From an uncultured Bacilli bacterium (GTDB taxonomy: Bacteria; Bacillota_I; Bacilli_A; RF39; UBA660): a DNA stretch of 16,012 nt. Below the pieces are notes generated by a model. It had not been told where the DNA came from. It worked only from the letters and a program-made list of their open reading frames with translations, and made no database searches. Made by a program: the position numbers and the translations under genes. Positions 6,319 through 15,249 of this stretch are shown one piece after another. The stretch covers positions 1 through 16,012 of the forward strand of contig CAKOIJ010000023.1 in assembly GCA_934086775.1 (NCBI GenBank), in the 5' to 3' direction. The first letter of the stretch is position 1. Each line of letters starts with the position of its first letter.

Positions 6319-7119
6319 TTACATAGAAGTAAATGACCTTAAAATAGAAAGTACAAGTACTAGCATAACTCCTACACCTGTAGTTGAAAGCATAACCATT
6401 GTTTTCTTTTCCATTCTTTCTAGTCTTTCCTTGTATTTTGTTTCTCTACTTTTAGCTTGTAAATTTGATATTGTTCTAGAAAATACTATTAATTGTTCTT
6501 GTTTTCTTTCTTGATCCCCAAGCCCAAGTCTATAAAGAAGTCTCATCATTCTCATTGAGTCTCTAACTGGGTAATCAATAGCAAACTCCATATAAGGGTC
6601 TATACTTGAATCACCAGCATTTATTTTCCCTGTAAGTTCTCTTAACCCTTCTTTGAAAATTGGAGGTGCTGTATCAATACTTTTACTTAATGCTACAGGT
6701 ACTGTGTAGTGTTGAATTAATATTTCCAAACTTTTTAAATAATATGGAAGCAATAAATCTATTTCATGTAAATGTCTTTTGTAATAATTTTTTAAATTAC
6801 TATATCCACTTTTAAAGATAAAGAAACCTGCACCAAAACATATAATTAAATTCAAGAACGATAATTTCTTTGACATCATTAACATAAGGAAGAATACAAC
6901 TACTAATATTATCAGAGAATCCTTAATTCTTTTTTCAAATAATTTATTAGAGTCTACTCCTTCTCCATACTTTGCTTTAACTAAGAAATCATAATCATCT
7001 TCTTTTAAAAGTTTAAATACTTTTTCATTATCTTTCACAAATTTATTAACATCTATTTTTTTATTTGCAAGTAATATAATAACTATTAGTACACCTACTA
7101 TTAATATTTCATACATCAT
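6319..7119 (-). CDS. tadC: TadC-like type II secretion F-domain protein
   Basis: 266 residues. There is an N-terminal membrane segment (about 3-18), a pair at about 70-106 (LIILVVVFFLMLMM and LNLIICFGAGFFIF) and a C-terminal segment (about 243-260). Between them lies the cytoplasmic helical T2SSF-type region with DLLLPYYLKSLEILIQHYTVPVALSKSI and a basic stretch (SRETKYKERLERMEKK). Such proteins form the inner-membrane platform of Tad/Flp pili together with TadB. Its ATG overlaps the end of the TadB-like gene by 4 nt (ATGA), so the two are translationally coupled. It is the last gene before the operon terminator. Sequence divergence from textbook TadC is large, so the symbol rests on order and topology. 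Confidence 0.75.
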   Translation of the reverse strand: MMYEILIVGVLIVIILLANKKIDVNKFVKDNEKVFKLLKEDDYDFLVKAKYGEGVDSNKLFEKRIKDSLIILVVVFFLMLMMSKKLSFLNLIICFGAGFFIFKSGYSNLKNYYKRHLHEIDLLLPYYLKSLEILIQHYTVPVALSKSIDTAPPIFKEGLRELTGKINAGDSSIDPYMEFAIDYPVRDSMRMMRLLYRLGLGDQERKQEQLIVFSRTISNLQAKSRETKYKERLERMEKKTMVMLSTTGVGVMLVLVLSILRSFTSM

Positions 7120-8015
7120 TCTGCACCCACATCCTCATTATAATATTTTTCTCCACTTACTAGGAAGTAAGTATTTACTATAATTATAGCATGCAATAAT
7201 AATTTAACATACCACAAGTTAAGAAGTGCTAAATAACTCTCTGACCCAAGCAACACTTGTATTAATGCAATTAAGAAATATAATACTATTCCAAATGTCA
7301 AAAATTGTTTATGAAAGTTTTGTCTATCCATTCTATCTCTATATACATTTTCTACTAACATATCTATATCTTGCATCATTCCTTCTAAAGCTTCTCCTGA
7401 ATCTTTTGAACCTTCATTTGTTATTTGTAAGAAAAGCTGATGCATATTTCTTATAACATAATAATCATATTTACTATTCATATATTCTATTGCACTATCA
7501 ATTGTTGAACTATTATATGCAATACTTATCATTTGTTTTACATCACTTAAAATAGGATCTTCTAATACGCCACTATCTCTCACACCCTCTAAACTTTTTA
7601 CAAAAGATTGAGTAGTATTAAATTCCATTATTACATTAGTTGAATATACTTGTATTTGTTCGAATATAAATTCACTATATATACGTTTACATCTTAAGTA
7701 AGCTAAGAAAGGAATGAACAAAACAGCTAGTATAGAATATACAATTGATATTATTATACTATAAAAATATAAATACGATATTATAGCAGCTCCGCCAGCA
7801 AAAATAGCAACTTGTATTGTATATTGCTTAGCTGTATATTCTTGTCCCAATTCTTTAGTTTTTTCTCTTACAACTTTAAAAGAGTATGGTGCATATTTAT
7901 TATATATATCTACTACACTTCTAGAAATATATTTATAGAATTTCTCTCCAGTACTTCTTCTATAAAGTACTATGAAAAGTAAAATTAAAAATACTATAAG
8001 AATTTCTATATACAT
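7116..8015 (-). CDS. tadB: TadB-like pilus assembly platform protein
   Basis: 299 residues from ATG 8015. The start has RBS TAGGAGGTG 8 nt upstream; a GTG at 8024 lies inside that RBS and is rejected. Topology is an N-terminal membrane segment (about 3-18), two in the middle (about 70-110) and two near the C-terminus (about 240-285). The cytoplasmic region contains the T2SSF-like helical bundle (FEQIQVYSTNVIMEF, FVKSLEGVRDSG, LEGMMQDIDMLVENVY). It should partner with the TadC-like protein and the CpaF ATPase at the membrane. It follows CpaF by about 17 nt, with the RBS starting at the CpaF stop. Confidence 0.75.
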   Translation of the reverse strand: MYIEILIVFLILLFIVLYRRSTGEKFYKYISRSVVDIYNKYAPYSFKVVREKTKELGQEYTAKQYTIQVAIFAGGAAIISYLYFYSIIISIVYSILAVLFIPFLAYLRCKRIYSEFIFEQIQVYSTNVIMEFNTTQSFVKSLEGVRDSGVLEDPILSDVKQMISIAYNSSTIDSAIEYMNSKYDYYVIRNMHQLFLQITNEGSKDSGEALEGMMQDIDMLVENVYRDRMDRQNFHKQFLTFGIVLYFLIALIQVLLGSESYLALLNLWYVKLLLHAIIIVNTYFLVSGEKYYNEDVGAE

Positions 8016-8032
8016 CCTCTTCACCTCCTACT

Positions 8033-9133
8033 TTAAAATACTTCTATTTCTTTATTCATTTCTTTTAACTCTGTATCTTCTTTTACAAAAGTTTCACGAG
8101 GTAAATAAATACCTTGAGCACTTAAATATTCAAGTAATCTACTACTTGGATTATGATACACTTCTACCCCATCCATGCCTTTTTTATAAAGTACATTTGT
8201 TCTTGCCTCATTATCTTCATCAACATAAAATTCAGCAACCTCAACAATTTCTCTTTGAAATCTTCCATATTTTTTACTCATATATCCTTTAACATGAACA
8301 CCTAAATGAATATATCTATGAATAGTTTTTACGAATTGATCAACATCCAAATTAGTCTCTAATAAACTATACAAACGCATCGGAATTCCACTTGCTTTAT
8401 CAGAGTGAATAGTTGATAAAATATTATGTCCACTTGATATTGAGTTTCGAACAGCAGTAACAGCTTCAGCACTTCTAACCTCTGATAAAAGTATCCACCT
8501 AGGGTTCTGTCTCATACATGTTACTAACACATCACTATAACTAGCTATATTATTAGTTTTCATTGCAACAATATCTCTATGTGGGAATATTCTATCTAAA
8601 TGAAGTTCAAGCGTATCTTCAATTGTTATTATTTTTTCATTTTCCTTAGTATGACTTGCAAGATATTTTACTAACTCGGTTTTACCACTACCAGTTTCCC
8701 CACTTACAATTATATTACAGTGTCCTTCGACACATTTAAATAGAAAATCGTGCATTGGTAAACTTACATAATCTTCTTTTAATAATTTTTCTTTATTTAA
8801 CCTAATTTTAGCTGGTGTTTTACGTATAACACAAGCAATACCGTTAGTAGCAATTGAATCATGTACAAAGTTAAGACGAAGTTCAGCACTTTCAGCATCC
8901 AAAAATGGACTAGCCATATTAAATGTTTTACCCATTACATTTGAACACTGAAAGGCTATTTTTTCCATTAGTTCATTATTTATTTCTGGTCTTTCTACCT
9001 TTATTACACCTTTGCTTAAACTTTTAAGCCACACTTGCCCCCCATTAGAATATGAAATATCTGTGATATCATCATCATCTAAAAATTCCTTTAGTGCACC
9101 AAAATCTATTTGATCAAAAATTGTATTATTCAT
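8033..9133 (-). CDS. cpaF: CpaF/TadA-type secretion ATPase
   Basis: 366 residues. Motifs of the PilT/VirB11-like ATPase family occur in order: an N-terminal domain with RLNF and IRK (about 86-104); Walker A GETGSGKT (145-152); Asp box IEDTLELHL (about 171-179); a Walker B-like segment RWILLSEVR (about 212-220) with its glutamate; and the His box STIHSDKA (about 240-247). It hydrolyses ATP at the cytoplasmic face to drive assembly of the Tad/Flp-type fibre. The C-terminal 70 residues are longer than the minimal core and acidic or charged. RBS AAGGAG lies 8 nt before the ATG. It sits between CpaB and TadB-like genes, the expected order. Confidence 0.95.
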   Translation of the reverse strand: MNNTIFDQIDFGALKEFLDDDDITDISYSNGGQVWLKSLSKGVIKVERPEINNELMEKIAFQCSNVMGKTFNMASPFLDAESAELRLNFVHDSIATNGIACVIRKTPAKIRLNKEKLLKEDYVSLPMHDFLFKCVEGHCNIIVSGETGSGKTELVKYLASHTKENEKIITIEDTLELHLDRIFPHRDIVAMKTNNIASYSDVLVTCMRQNPRWILLSEVRSAEAVTAVRNSISSGHNILSTIHSDKASGIPMRLYSLLETNLDVDQFVKTIHRYIHLGVHVKGYMSKKYGRFQREIVEVAEFYVDEDNEARTNVLYKKGMDGVEVYHNPSSRLLEYLSAQGIYLPRETFVKEDTELKEMNKEIEVF

Positions 9134-9157
9134 ATTCTAACTCCTTTTTTTCTTTTT

Positions 9158-9967
9158 TTATTCTACTGTTTCTATAGTTCCTACACCATTATTATTTATT
9201 TGTTCAGGTAACATAACAGTTTTACTTAAAATAAAATCTTCTAAGTATTCACTACTTACCTTTGTTGCCTCTGGATTTTCACTATACTCTTTATTTCTTG
9301 GTACAGGAATAATTTCACCACTTAAATAACTTGCTTTTCTTAAAAGTAAATGCATATCTTCCGGAACAGCAAATATTAGTGAGTTTGGTTGTTTTAATTG
9401 TCCACTATTTTCAAACACATGATTACCGCTTGAATCCTTAACTGCTAATACTTCTATACTTGAAATTAATTTACCAAGTAATAACTTGCCTGTTTCATCA
9501 TAAGTTGCATAGTATAAGTCAATATAGTTTCCAGGAAATATTGAATTACCATATGTTGTTTCAGTATTAACTTTCAAACTTACAATTGTATACCCATTAG
9601 GAATATTTTCCCAAGCTGAATCAGGCATTTCTTTCCATGTTACAATTGTTCCTTGATAAAATGGACTTCCAGCAGGTATAACAGTATTGTAATTTGCATA
9701 TTTACCAACTATATCATTCTGAAGCCTTACTAGGTTAGTAGTAACCATTATATTTGGTACTTCCTTCCATTCAATCATATCATCTGTTATTAAAGTTCTT
9801 GGTTGTATCTCAACTTTTGCAACTGGAACCCTTACTGGATTTGTTTGTTGTTTAATTCTATAGTTATAGAAAAAATAAAGTACAACCACCGCTAAAATAA
9901 CACATAAAATAGTAATAGTATTTTTATTACCAAAAAATCTTTTTAATGATAAAATAAAATTTTTCAT
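9158..9967 (-). CDS. cpaB: CpaB-like SAF-domain pilus assembly protein
   Basis: 269 residues. A short basic cytoplasmic N-terminus precedes one membrane segment (about 18-36). An SAF/AFP-like domain (about 46-112) follows, with VPVAKVEIQPRTLITDDMIEWKEVP and later GKYANYNTVIPAGSPFYQG, the typical RcpC/CpaB pattern. The second half (VSLKVNTETTYGNSIFPGNYIDLYY, IEVLAVKDSSG, LIFAVPEDMHLLLRKA) matches the beta-rich RcpC/CpaB C-terminus. CpaB proteins are envelope-side components of Tad systems; in monoderms they probably help organise the fibre at the outer membrane face. RBS AGGAGGAG lies just before the ATG at 9967, downstream of its own promoter. Confidence 0.9.
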   Translation of the reverse strand: MKNFILSLKRFFGNKNTITILCVILAVVVLYFFYNYRIKQQTNPVRVPVAKVEIQPRTLITDDMIEWKEVPNIMVTTNLVRLQNDIVGKYANYNTVIPAGSPFYQGTIVTWKEMPDSAWENIPNGYTIVSLKVNTETTYGNSIFPGNYIDLYYATYDETGKLLLGKLISSIEVLAVKDSSGNHVFENSGQLKQPNSLIFAVPEDMHLLLRKASYLSGEIIPVPRNKEYSENPEATKVSSEYLEDFILSKTVMLPEQINNNGVGTIETVE

Positions 9968-9991
9968 AACTCCTCCTCTATTCTATATATC

Positions 9992-10020
9992 ATTATACAA
10001 AAAAACACTTATAAAATCAA
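9992..10020 (-). promoter_or_regulatory. Internal promoter for cpaB-cpaF-tadB-tadC
   Basis: Minus-strand TTGATT (10020-10015), exactly 17 bp, then TATAAT (9997-9992). The start near 9985 precedes RBS AGGAGGAG. The -35 hexamer is the loop of the terminator hairpin for the upstream gene, so termination and re-initiation share the same DNA. Confidence 0.75.
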
Positions 10021-10032
10021 TTATAAAGTGTT
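9999..10032 (-). terminator. Terminator after the DUF5411 gene, overlapping the cpaB promoter
   Basis: On the minus strand AACACTTTATAA (10032-10021), loop TTGATT, then TTATAAGTGTT (10014-10004), with seven T at 10005-9999. The stem is 11 bp with one bulged T. The opposite strand also has a T-run after the hairpin, so it could work in both directions. The 43 bp up to the DUF5411 stop hold only AT-rich sequence. Confidence 0.75.
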
Positions 10033-10075
10033 ATTTTTTTTAAAATCATTCGACATTTTTTACTATCACATGATA

Positions 10076-11797
10076 TTATTTTTTATTTATAACAAACTTA
10101 ACTGTTCTTGTTATAGTTTCATATGGACCAATATTGCCTGACCAAGAGAATGCCATACCTGAGTCAGTACCACTAGTTTGAGTACCACTTGGTAAGTTAG
10201 TCCATATGTTATTTTGTCTATCACTATAGTGTCCTACCCAAGAAGATGTTACTTCTGGGTCAAAGATATAATCTATTGAATACCTTTTAGACCCACTTGC
10301 AACTTCAGCAGTATGCATTTTTCCTTGACTATCTTTATATAAATAAACATGATCATTATTTATTAGATATATATCAGCATGCGATCCTACAGAATAAGAT
10401 TTTGTACTTGACGATGTATTTTTTATTGTATATGTTACTGCAAGTGCACTTCCTACATTAGAAGCAGATATTGTTATAATTAAACCATCAATTTCTTGTT
10501 GTCCGCCATTTACTTTTGCTGTAAAAGCAGTTTGTTTAGTTCCAGATTTAACTACAGTTGTGTATCCTCCCCAGCCATAAGTAGTTTTCATGTCGCCTTC
10601 TTTACCATCAACATTAGCAATAGTAATATCATATTTACCGTTTTCTTTTTCTTTAAAACTTGGATAACTTCCACTTGTAATTTTCTTTATTGTTACTGTA
10701 CACACCTGACTTCTACTAACATTTGATACATTTATAACTGTATCATTTACTATAGTAGCATTTGCACCACCATCACAGCTTACTGTCATTCCTTCAGTAG
10801 TATACCCAATATTAGCATATATTGGAACTACTCCGGTTTCCCCCTGCCTTATTTGAACTGGATTTCCTACAGTAGTACCACCATTATCTATATTAAATGT
10901 AACTTTGTAAGGTGCTTTCCTTAATGTAACAATACATTCCTGTGTAGCATTAATTTTATTTACTGTAAATATGTTACTATTTCTACTTATTGTAGCTCCA
11001 CCACTACATGACATATACGGATCATCAAGTGTATATCCATCGAAAGCCACCACTTCGTATGTTGCTTGGCCATTAGCCCTTACAGCTATCACTTTTTTAC
11101 CACTAGATACTGCACCATTCAAAACTTTAAGTGTAACCTGATAAGGTGCCTTTACTAAAGAAGCAGTACATGTAGTATTATCTGTTACATCACTAATTGT
11201 TATTGTTTTATCATCAGATGATATTTTAACATTTTTAGGAGTACAAGATATGTTATTATTATCAATTATGTAAGGAAAATCTGGTATTACATCAAATGTT
11301 ACTGCTCCATTATAGTTAGTATATTTTAGTCTACTACCCACTCTTCCATTTTTAACATTTAAACTAACATTTAGTGCTTTATCTCCTTTATTATATTTAG
11401 TTTCAAGTATACCACTTAATACAGTTAAAATATCAAAATTAGTAGTTGTATCTTGAGTAACTGTATATTCTTTAGTAGAAGTTGATACTTTAACTGTAGC
11501 TTTAGGTGGTTCCTCATATATTTCATAAAATTCTAGTGTGTAACTTTTACTATCTTTTACACTTTCAGCAAATCTTCTAGTAAAATTTTCTACAAATTTA
11601 CTTTCAATTATACGTATATCTCCACTATCCATGTATACCCCATAGTCTATACTATCAATCATCGCTGCTTCCATTACTTCTTTAGTAAGGTAATAATTTT
11701 CTTCATCAGTTGTAGTTACATCTTGTATAAGCATCATTACAACTATAGTAAATAAACCTAAAATTATAAATAAATATGCCCAGAAAGACTCTTTCAC
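10076..11797 (-). CDS. DUF5411-type pilin-like protein with three two-Cys beta repeats
   Basis: 573 residues starting at GTG 11797, with RBS GAGGTGAT (11803-11810) overlapping the upstream stop codon. Residues 1-120 (MKESFWAYLF, a membrane helix at about 7-26, a long helix MEAAMIDSIDYGVY, and NFTRRFAESV) resemble DUF5411, a TadE/pseudopilin-like N-terminus. Three repeats follow at about 142-219, 220-297 and 298-373. Each is a beta-type unit of about 77 residues with two cysteines 24-25 apart (C185/C210, C264/C288, C341/C366), and the first two units end in a KAPY linker. The C-terminal domain (about 385-573, with SSWVGHYSDRQNNIW and DSGMAFSWSG) resembles a beta domain of clostridial surface proteins. 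It is probably displayed outside the cell as a fibre subunit or tip component. I see no LPXTG. Confidence 0.8.
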   Translation of the reverse strand: MKESFWAYLFIILGLFTIVVMMLIQDVTTTDEENYYLTKEVMEAAMIDSIDYGVYMDSGDIRIIESKFVENFTRRFAESVKDSKSYTLEFYEIYEEPPKATVKVSTSTKEYTVTQDTTTNFDILTVLSGILETKYNKGDKALNVSLNVKNGRVGSRLKYTNYNGAVTFDVIPDFPYIIDNNNISCTPKNVKISSDDKTITISDVTDNTTCTASLVKAPYQVTLKVLNGAVSSGKKVIAVRANGQATYEVVAFDGYTLDDPYMSCSGGATISRNSNIFTVNKINATQECIVTLRKAPYKVTFNIDNGGTTVGNPVQIRQGETGVVPIYANIGYTTEGMTVSCDGGANATIVNDTVINVSNVSRSQVCTVTIKKITSGSYPSFKEKENGKYDITIANVDGKEGDMKTTYGWGGYTTVVKSGTKQTAFTAKVNGGQQEIDGLIITISASNVGSALAVTYTIKNTSSSTKSYSVGSHADIYLINNDHVYLYKDSQGKMHTAEVASGSKRYSIDYIFDPEVTSSWVGHYSDRQNNIWTNLPSGTQTSGTDSGMAFSWSGNIGPYETITRTVKFVINKK

Positions 11798-11808
11798 TTT
11801 ATATCACC

Positions 11809-14800
11809 TCACTTACTGTAATAGTATAAACTATCATTTTTTATACTTAAATCTTTTGAATAGAATTCACCATATTTACCATCCATAAGACTTCTTAAAT
11901 TACTTTGTAAGAAATCGCTTGAACACTTAAGACCATTACAAGATAATGAATAATCTATATAGTTTCTACTACTATTATAATTTCTTATATTTTTCATTAT
12001 AGATGGTGTTAACTTAATAGTATACATAGGCTTTTTAGTAATCCATACATCATCACCATTACTTTGAATTTCTTTAACTACTTTTTGTGCATTAGCAGTT
12101 ATCCAGTTTTGTCCTATATTTCTTGTAAGAGGAGTTAAATTTCCAGGCGAAATGGGACTATACTTAGAATGTGGGAATAAATCAGATAAACTTACAGACC
12201 TATAGTATACTCCAAGTCCAACCTTACCATAATCACATTCCTCATCTTCACTTGTACATGGATAACACACATGATAACCATCATCACAATCATATTTAGT
12301 AAGTTCATTAATTGCATCATATGAACAAGTGTATGTTCCGCCTTCCATATCTCTTATTTTACTTTGATCTCCTAAATTAGAATACTCTACTTCTATTGGA
12401 TAATTACCAGTTAACCTGAATGCACTTACTGGATATAAATGACGATAATTATCTGCTAGTTTTATCCAGTATCCTGTATTATTTGGCTCAGTACTAACTT
12501 TTCCAGAAAATACTTGTGTATAAAATTCTGCTTCTTGATAATGGACTGTTTCTGTATTAACAACTATGTTAGCTAATCTGTTTTGTGGGAAATTCTTAGT
12601 TGTAACATCATGACATTCAGCACTTAATTCGCTTCCCGTACACTCCCAATATGTCAAATGTTTGTCATCACTAGTACCTTTCAAATTACTTAGTGTTCCA
12701 TCACAGTCACTGCCACATACTTCTTTCCAAGAAGTTGTACCAGCATATCCTCTTGATACTACATGATTTTCTGTCTTTTCATTAGCAATTTTAATATTAT
12801 AATTTTCTTTGTAAACAGTATTTTCTGCATAATCAATGCTAATTGTATTCTTTGGTGTATAACTCATAACTTTATCATATGCATCACTTCCCTCTACAAA
12901 GTTGCAACTATTAATTTTATTTATCAATGTTTGTCTTCTACCTACTGCACCAGACCATCCATTAACAGTACCTATATGAGCACCAGCATCTCCCCTTACA
13001 CTACTTGTTCCTGAACATGCACTACAACTTGAAGAATAATTAGAACTACCTGAACTATATGATGGATAACTAGTATGTTCGTTACCATTAGCATCAGTCC
13101 ACCTATAACCTGCTCCAGTAGAACTATTTGCCCAGTACCAAGTCCATGTATCACATACATTTGGAGCAGAGCCAGTATAAGTACATTTTACTGCACAACC
13201 TGTTATTTTTCCGTCTTTATCATAACTATACCGATTACATCCACACGAACATGTTGTAGGTCCACATCCACCATTACAATAAGTTTTACTATCAGATTTT
13301 GTTCTTTTATCTAGTGTTTCAGTTCTTTTATATTCATTCCAAGTTGTTCTAACATCATCGTTTGCCTTAATATAATCTTTTTCCCAAGTACCATAATCTA
13401 TTAAACTGGTACATTGTCTACTAGATAATATAACTGTACTTAAGTTTTGCTTATTACTATAATAACTCCCAACATCATGTACAAAGTATCTTCCAGATAT
13501 TGCCTTAGCTTTATCCATAAATGAGAACGTTAATGTTTCATTACAGTATACTGTACAATATTCATTTCCATAATCTTTCTTATAATCATTCTTTACATTC
13601 TCTTCACTGTTAAGTATTGTACACATATTAGGATCTTTAATTACACCAGTTGTTCCATCAGTAGAACAATCTTCTGGCATATTCTTTTGTATTCCAGGAT
13701 CTGGACACGTAGTAGGCTTTTCATTACATTCAGCATCATATGTTTCTTTATCTACTGGTGTCCCATTTTTACCATAATAAACACCATCCTTTATTGTACA
13801 AGTATTTCCACCTCCACATAATGATGCCTCTACAAATGTATCTGACCCAGATGTATCATATATAATCATTTGTTGATAACTTGATGGATTATTTCCTGGT
13901 AAATACATACCAATTCTTGAAACTACTTCATCTCCACCATGAGTATAACTTATTCTTACTTTTAAGTTACAATTTTTTATTTTACTTTCATCAGCATTAA
14001 AAGTAATTTTCATACAAGTATTTGAACTATTGTTTTCACAAGCAGATTTTGTATAATCTATCCTTGTACCATCAGATAGTGTAACACTTTTTATATTTGT
14101 TTTTGCATCAAAATTAGTTTCAACATATAGAGTTGCTACCCCATTCGAATAACTAGAGCTTATTACTTTAGCACTTGGTGCCCACATTGAAAATCCATTT
14201 ATAACTTCTTTATATACACTTATAGCCTTTTGTAATGCTGTTAAATTACTTCCACTTGCATAAAGTATTCCCTTTGATGCAGAAGTTGATCCAGCATATC
14301 CATTACTTCTAGCAGCACTGGCAGTGTTACCAAATATGTTAGCAGAACTATATGTGTTTGTACCATCCCATATTCCACTACCTTGATTATAATGAGCTGC
14401 AATAAATCTAAGTGTCGTTTGAATAGCCATGTCTCCATTACCTTGTTTTTTGTGCAAGATTATTGAAGCAGCCAAAGCACAAGCATAACTATCATTACTT
14501 TTTCTACAATTTGATGTATCAAAACTACTTGTTTTATAGTGTGTTTGATTTACGAATGCCTTACCAGGACTTACACAATATGCTCTTAACGAACCAGCAC
14601 TAAAACTATGCTGAGGAAGATTTTTTACTCCATTAAATGATGTTCCGCTTTTATCTCCCCATGTACACCAAGTTTGTTTATGGTTTGATTTTACATATGT
14701 ACTTGTTGTATGAAAAGATTTTGACCAAACACCAAAATTACTATTTCCAACATAGTGACTATCATCTCCAAATTGATACTCTACTGTAGAATTATTTTTA

Positions 14801-15249
14801 GTAATTTTTTCATACCTTGTACCACCAGTACGTGTCGTACATTTAACCTGTTTATTAGATTGTGATTGCTTAGGTGGATTATAAATTGCATCAACTTTTT
14901 TCTTTAGTGATGCTTTATCTGTACCCTCAACAGTATATGTATCACAAGAACTATAACTATTACCATGATCATCTCTAACTTTTGATAAATTCATTTTAAT
15001 AACTGCTTTAGATTTATAATACCAATACATTACATCATTTTCATTACATTTTAACCCAGTTTTACTTGCTCTTTCAGCATCTCTTAGATAACCACTACCG
15101 CCATTATCAGCTATCCAGTTATAATCAGCTTGATAATTACCATAATTACCACCCATAGAAATATAGTAACTATCCTGAAGTGCAAATATACTAGTAGGAA
15201 ATAACATAACTACTAATAATATTAAAAAACTATAATACTTCTTAAACAT
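11809..15249 (-). CDS. Giant Cys-rich secreted surface protein, possible thioester adhesin
   Basis: 1146 residues. Signal peptide at 1-23 (cleavage after SIFA). C225 in LRAYCVSPGK and Q277 in MAIQTTLRFI resemble the Cys and Gln motifs of thioester (TQXA-type) adhesin domains, which form a reactive Cys-Gln bond; the 52-residue spacing is shorter than in classical examples. Residues about 360-450 look like a beta domain. The middle is Cys-rich (CNGGCGPTTCSCGCN at 658-672, a CSAC near 744, CYPC at 995-998). Near the end, VYYRSVSLSDLFP and NIGQNW (about 1015-1049) resemble a motif shared by surface proteins of related Tad loci (from memory). There is no C-terminal membrane anchor or sortase motif, so retention must come from partners. 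The start overlaps the upstream gene by 8 nt; the stop is TGA. Confidence 0.8.
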   Translation of the reverse strand: MFKKYYSFLILLVVMLFPTSIFALQDSYYISMGGNYGNYQADYNWIADNGGSGYLRDAERASKTGLKCNENDVMYWYYKSKAVIKMNLSKVRDDHGNSYSSCDTYTVEGTDKASLKKKVDAIYNPPKQSQSNKQVKCTTRTGGTRYEKITKNNSTVEYQFGDDSHYVGNSNFGVWSKSFHTTSTYVKSNHKQTWCTWGDKSGTSFNGVKNLPQHSFSAGSLRAYCVSPGKAFVNQTHYKTSSFDTSNCRKSNDSYACALAASIILHKKQGNGDMAIQTTLRFIAAHYNQGSGIWDGTNTYSSANIFGNTASAARSNGYAGSTSASKGILYASGSNLTALQKAISVYKEVINGFSMWAPSAKVISSSYSNGVATLYVETNFDAKTNIKSVTLSDGTRIDYTKSACENNSSNTCMKITFNADESKIKNCNLKVRISYTHGGDEVVSRIGMYLPGNNPSSYQQMIIYDTSGSDTFVEASLCGGGNTCTIKDGVYYGKNGTPVDKETYDAECNEKPTTCPDPGIQKNMPEDCSTDGTTGVIKDPNMCTILNSEENVKNDYKKDYGNEYCTVYCNETLTFSFMDKAKAISGRYFVHDVGSYYSNKQNLSTVILSSRQCTSLIDYGTWEKDYIKANDDVRTTWNEYKRTETLDKRTKSDSKTYCNGGCGPTTCSCGCNRYSYDKDGKITGCAVKCTYTGSAPNVCDTWTWYWANSSTGAGYRWTDANGNEHTSYPSYSSGSSNYSSSCSACSGTSSVRGDAGAHIGTVNGWSGAVGRRQTLINKINSCNFVEGSDAYDKVMSYTPKNTISIDYAENTVYKENYNIKIANEKTENHVVSRGYAGTTSWKEVCGSDCDGTLSNLKGTSDDKHLTYWECTGSELSAECHDVTTKNFPQNRLANIVVNTETVHYQEAEFYTQVFSGKVSTEPNNTGYWIKLADNYRHLYPVSAFRLTGNYPIEVEYSNLGDQSKIRDMEGGTYTCSYDAINELTKYDCDDGYHVCYPCTSEDEECDYGKVGLGVYYRSVSLSDLFPHSKYSPISPGNLTPLTRNIGQNWITANAQKVVKEIQSNGDDVWITKKPMYTIKLTPSIMKNIRNYNSSRNYIDYSLSCNGLKCSSDFLQSNLRSLMDGKYGEFYSKDLSIKNDSLYYYSK

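Noticed and set aside
10046..10052. TTCGACA, an exact Spo0A box (TGTCGAA) on the minus strand
   Set aside because: A single 7-mer is expected by chance in 16 kb and there is no second site or other sporulation signal.
12763..13314. Plus-strand Ser/Thr/Ile-rich reading frames inside the giant surface protein gene
   Set aside because: They are antisense shadows with no RBS and odd composition.
7116..15249. Mycoplasma-type code (TGA = Trp)
   Set aside because: TGA ends the TadB-like and giant surface protein genes at the expected places and Trp is written TGG.
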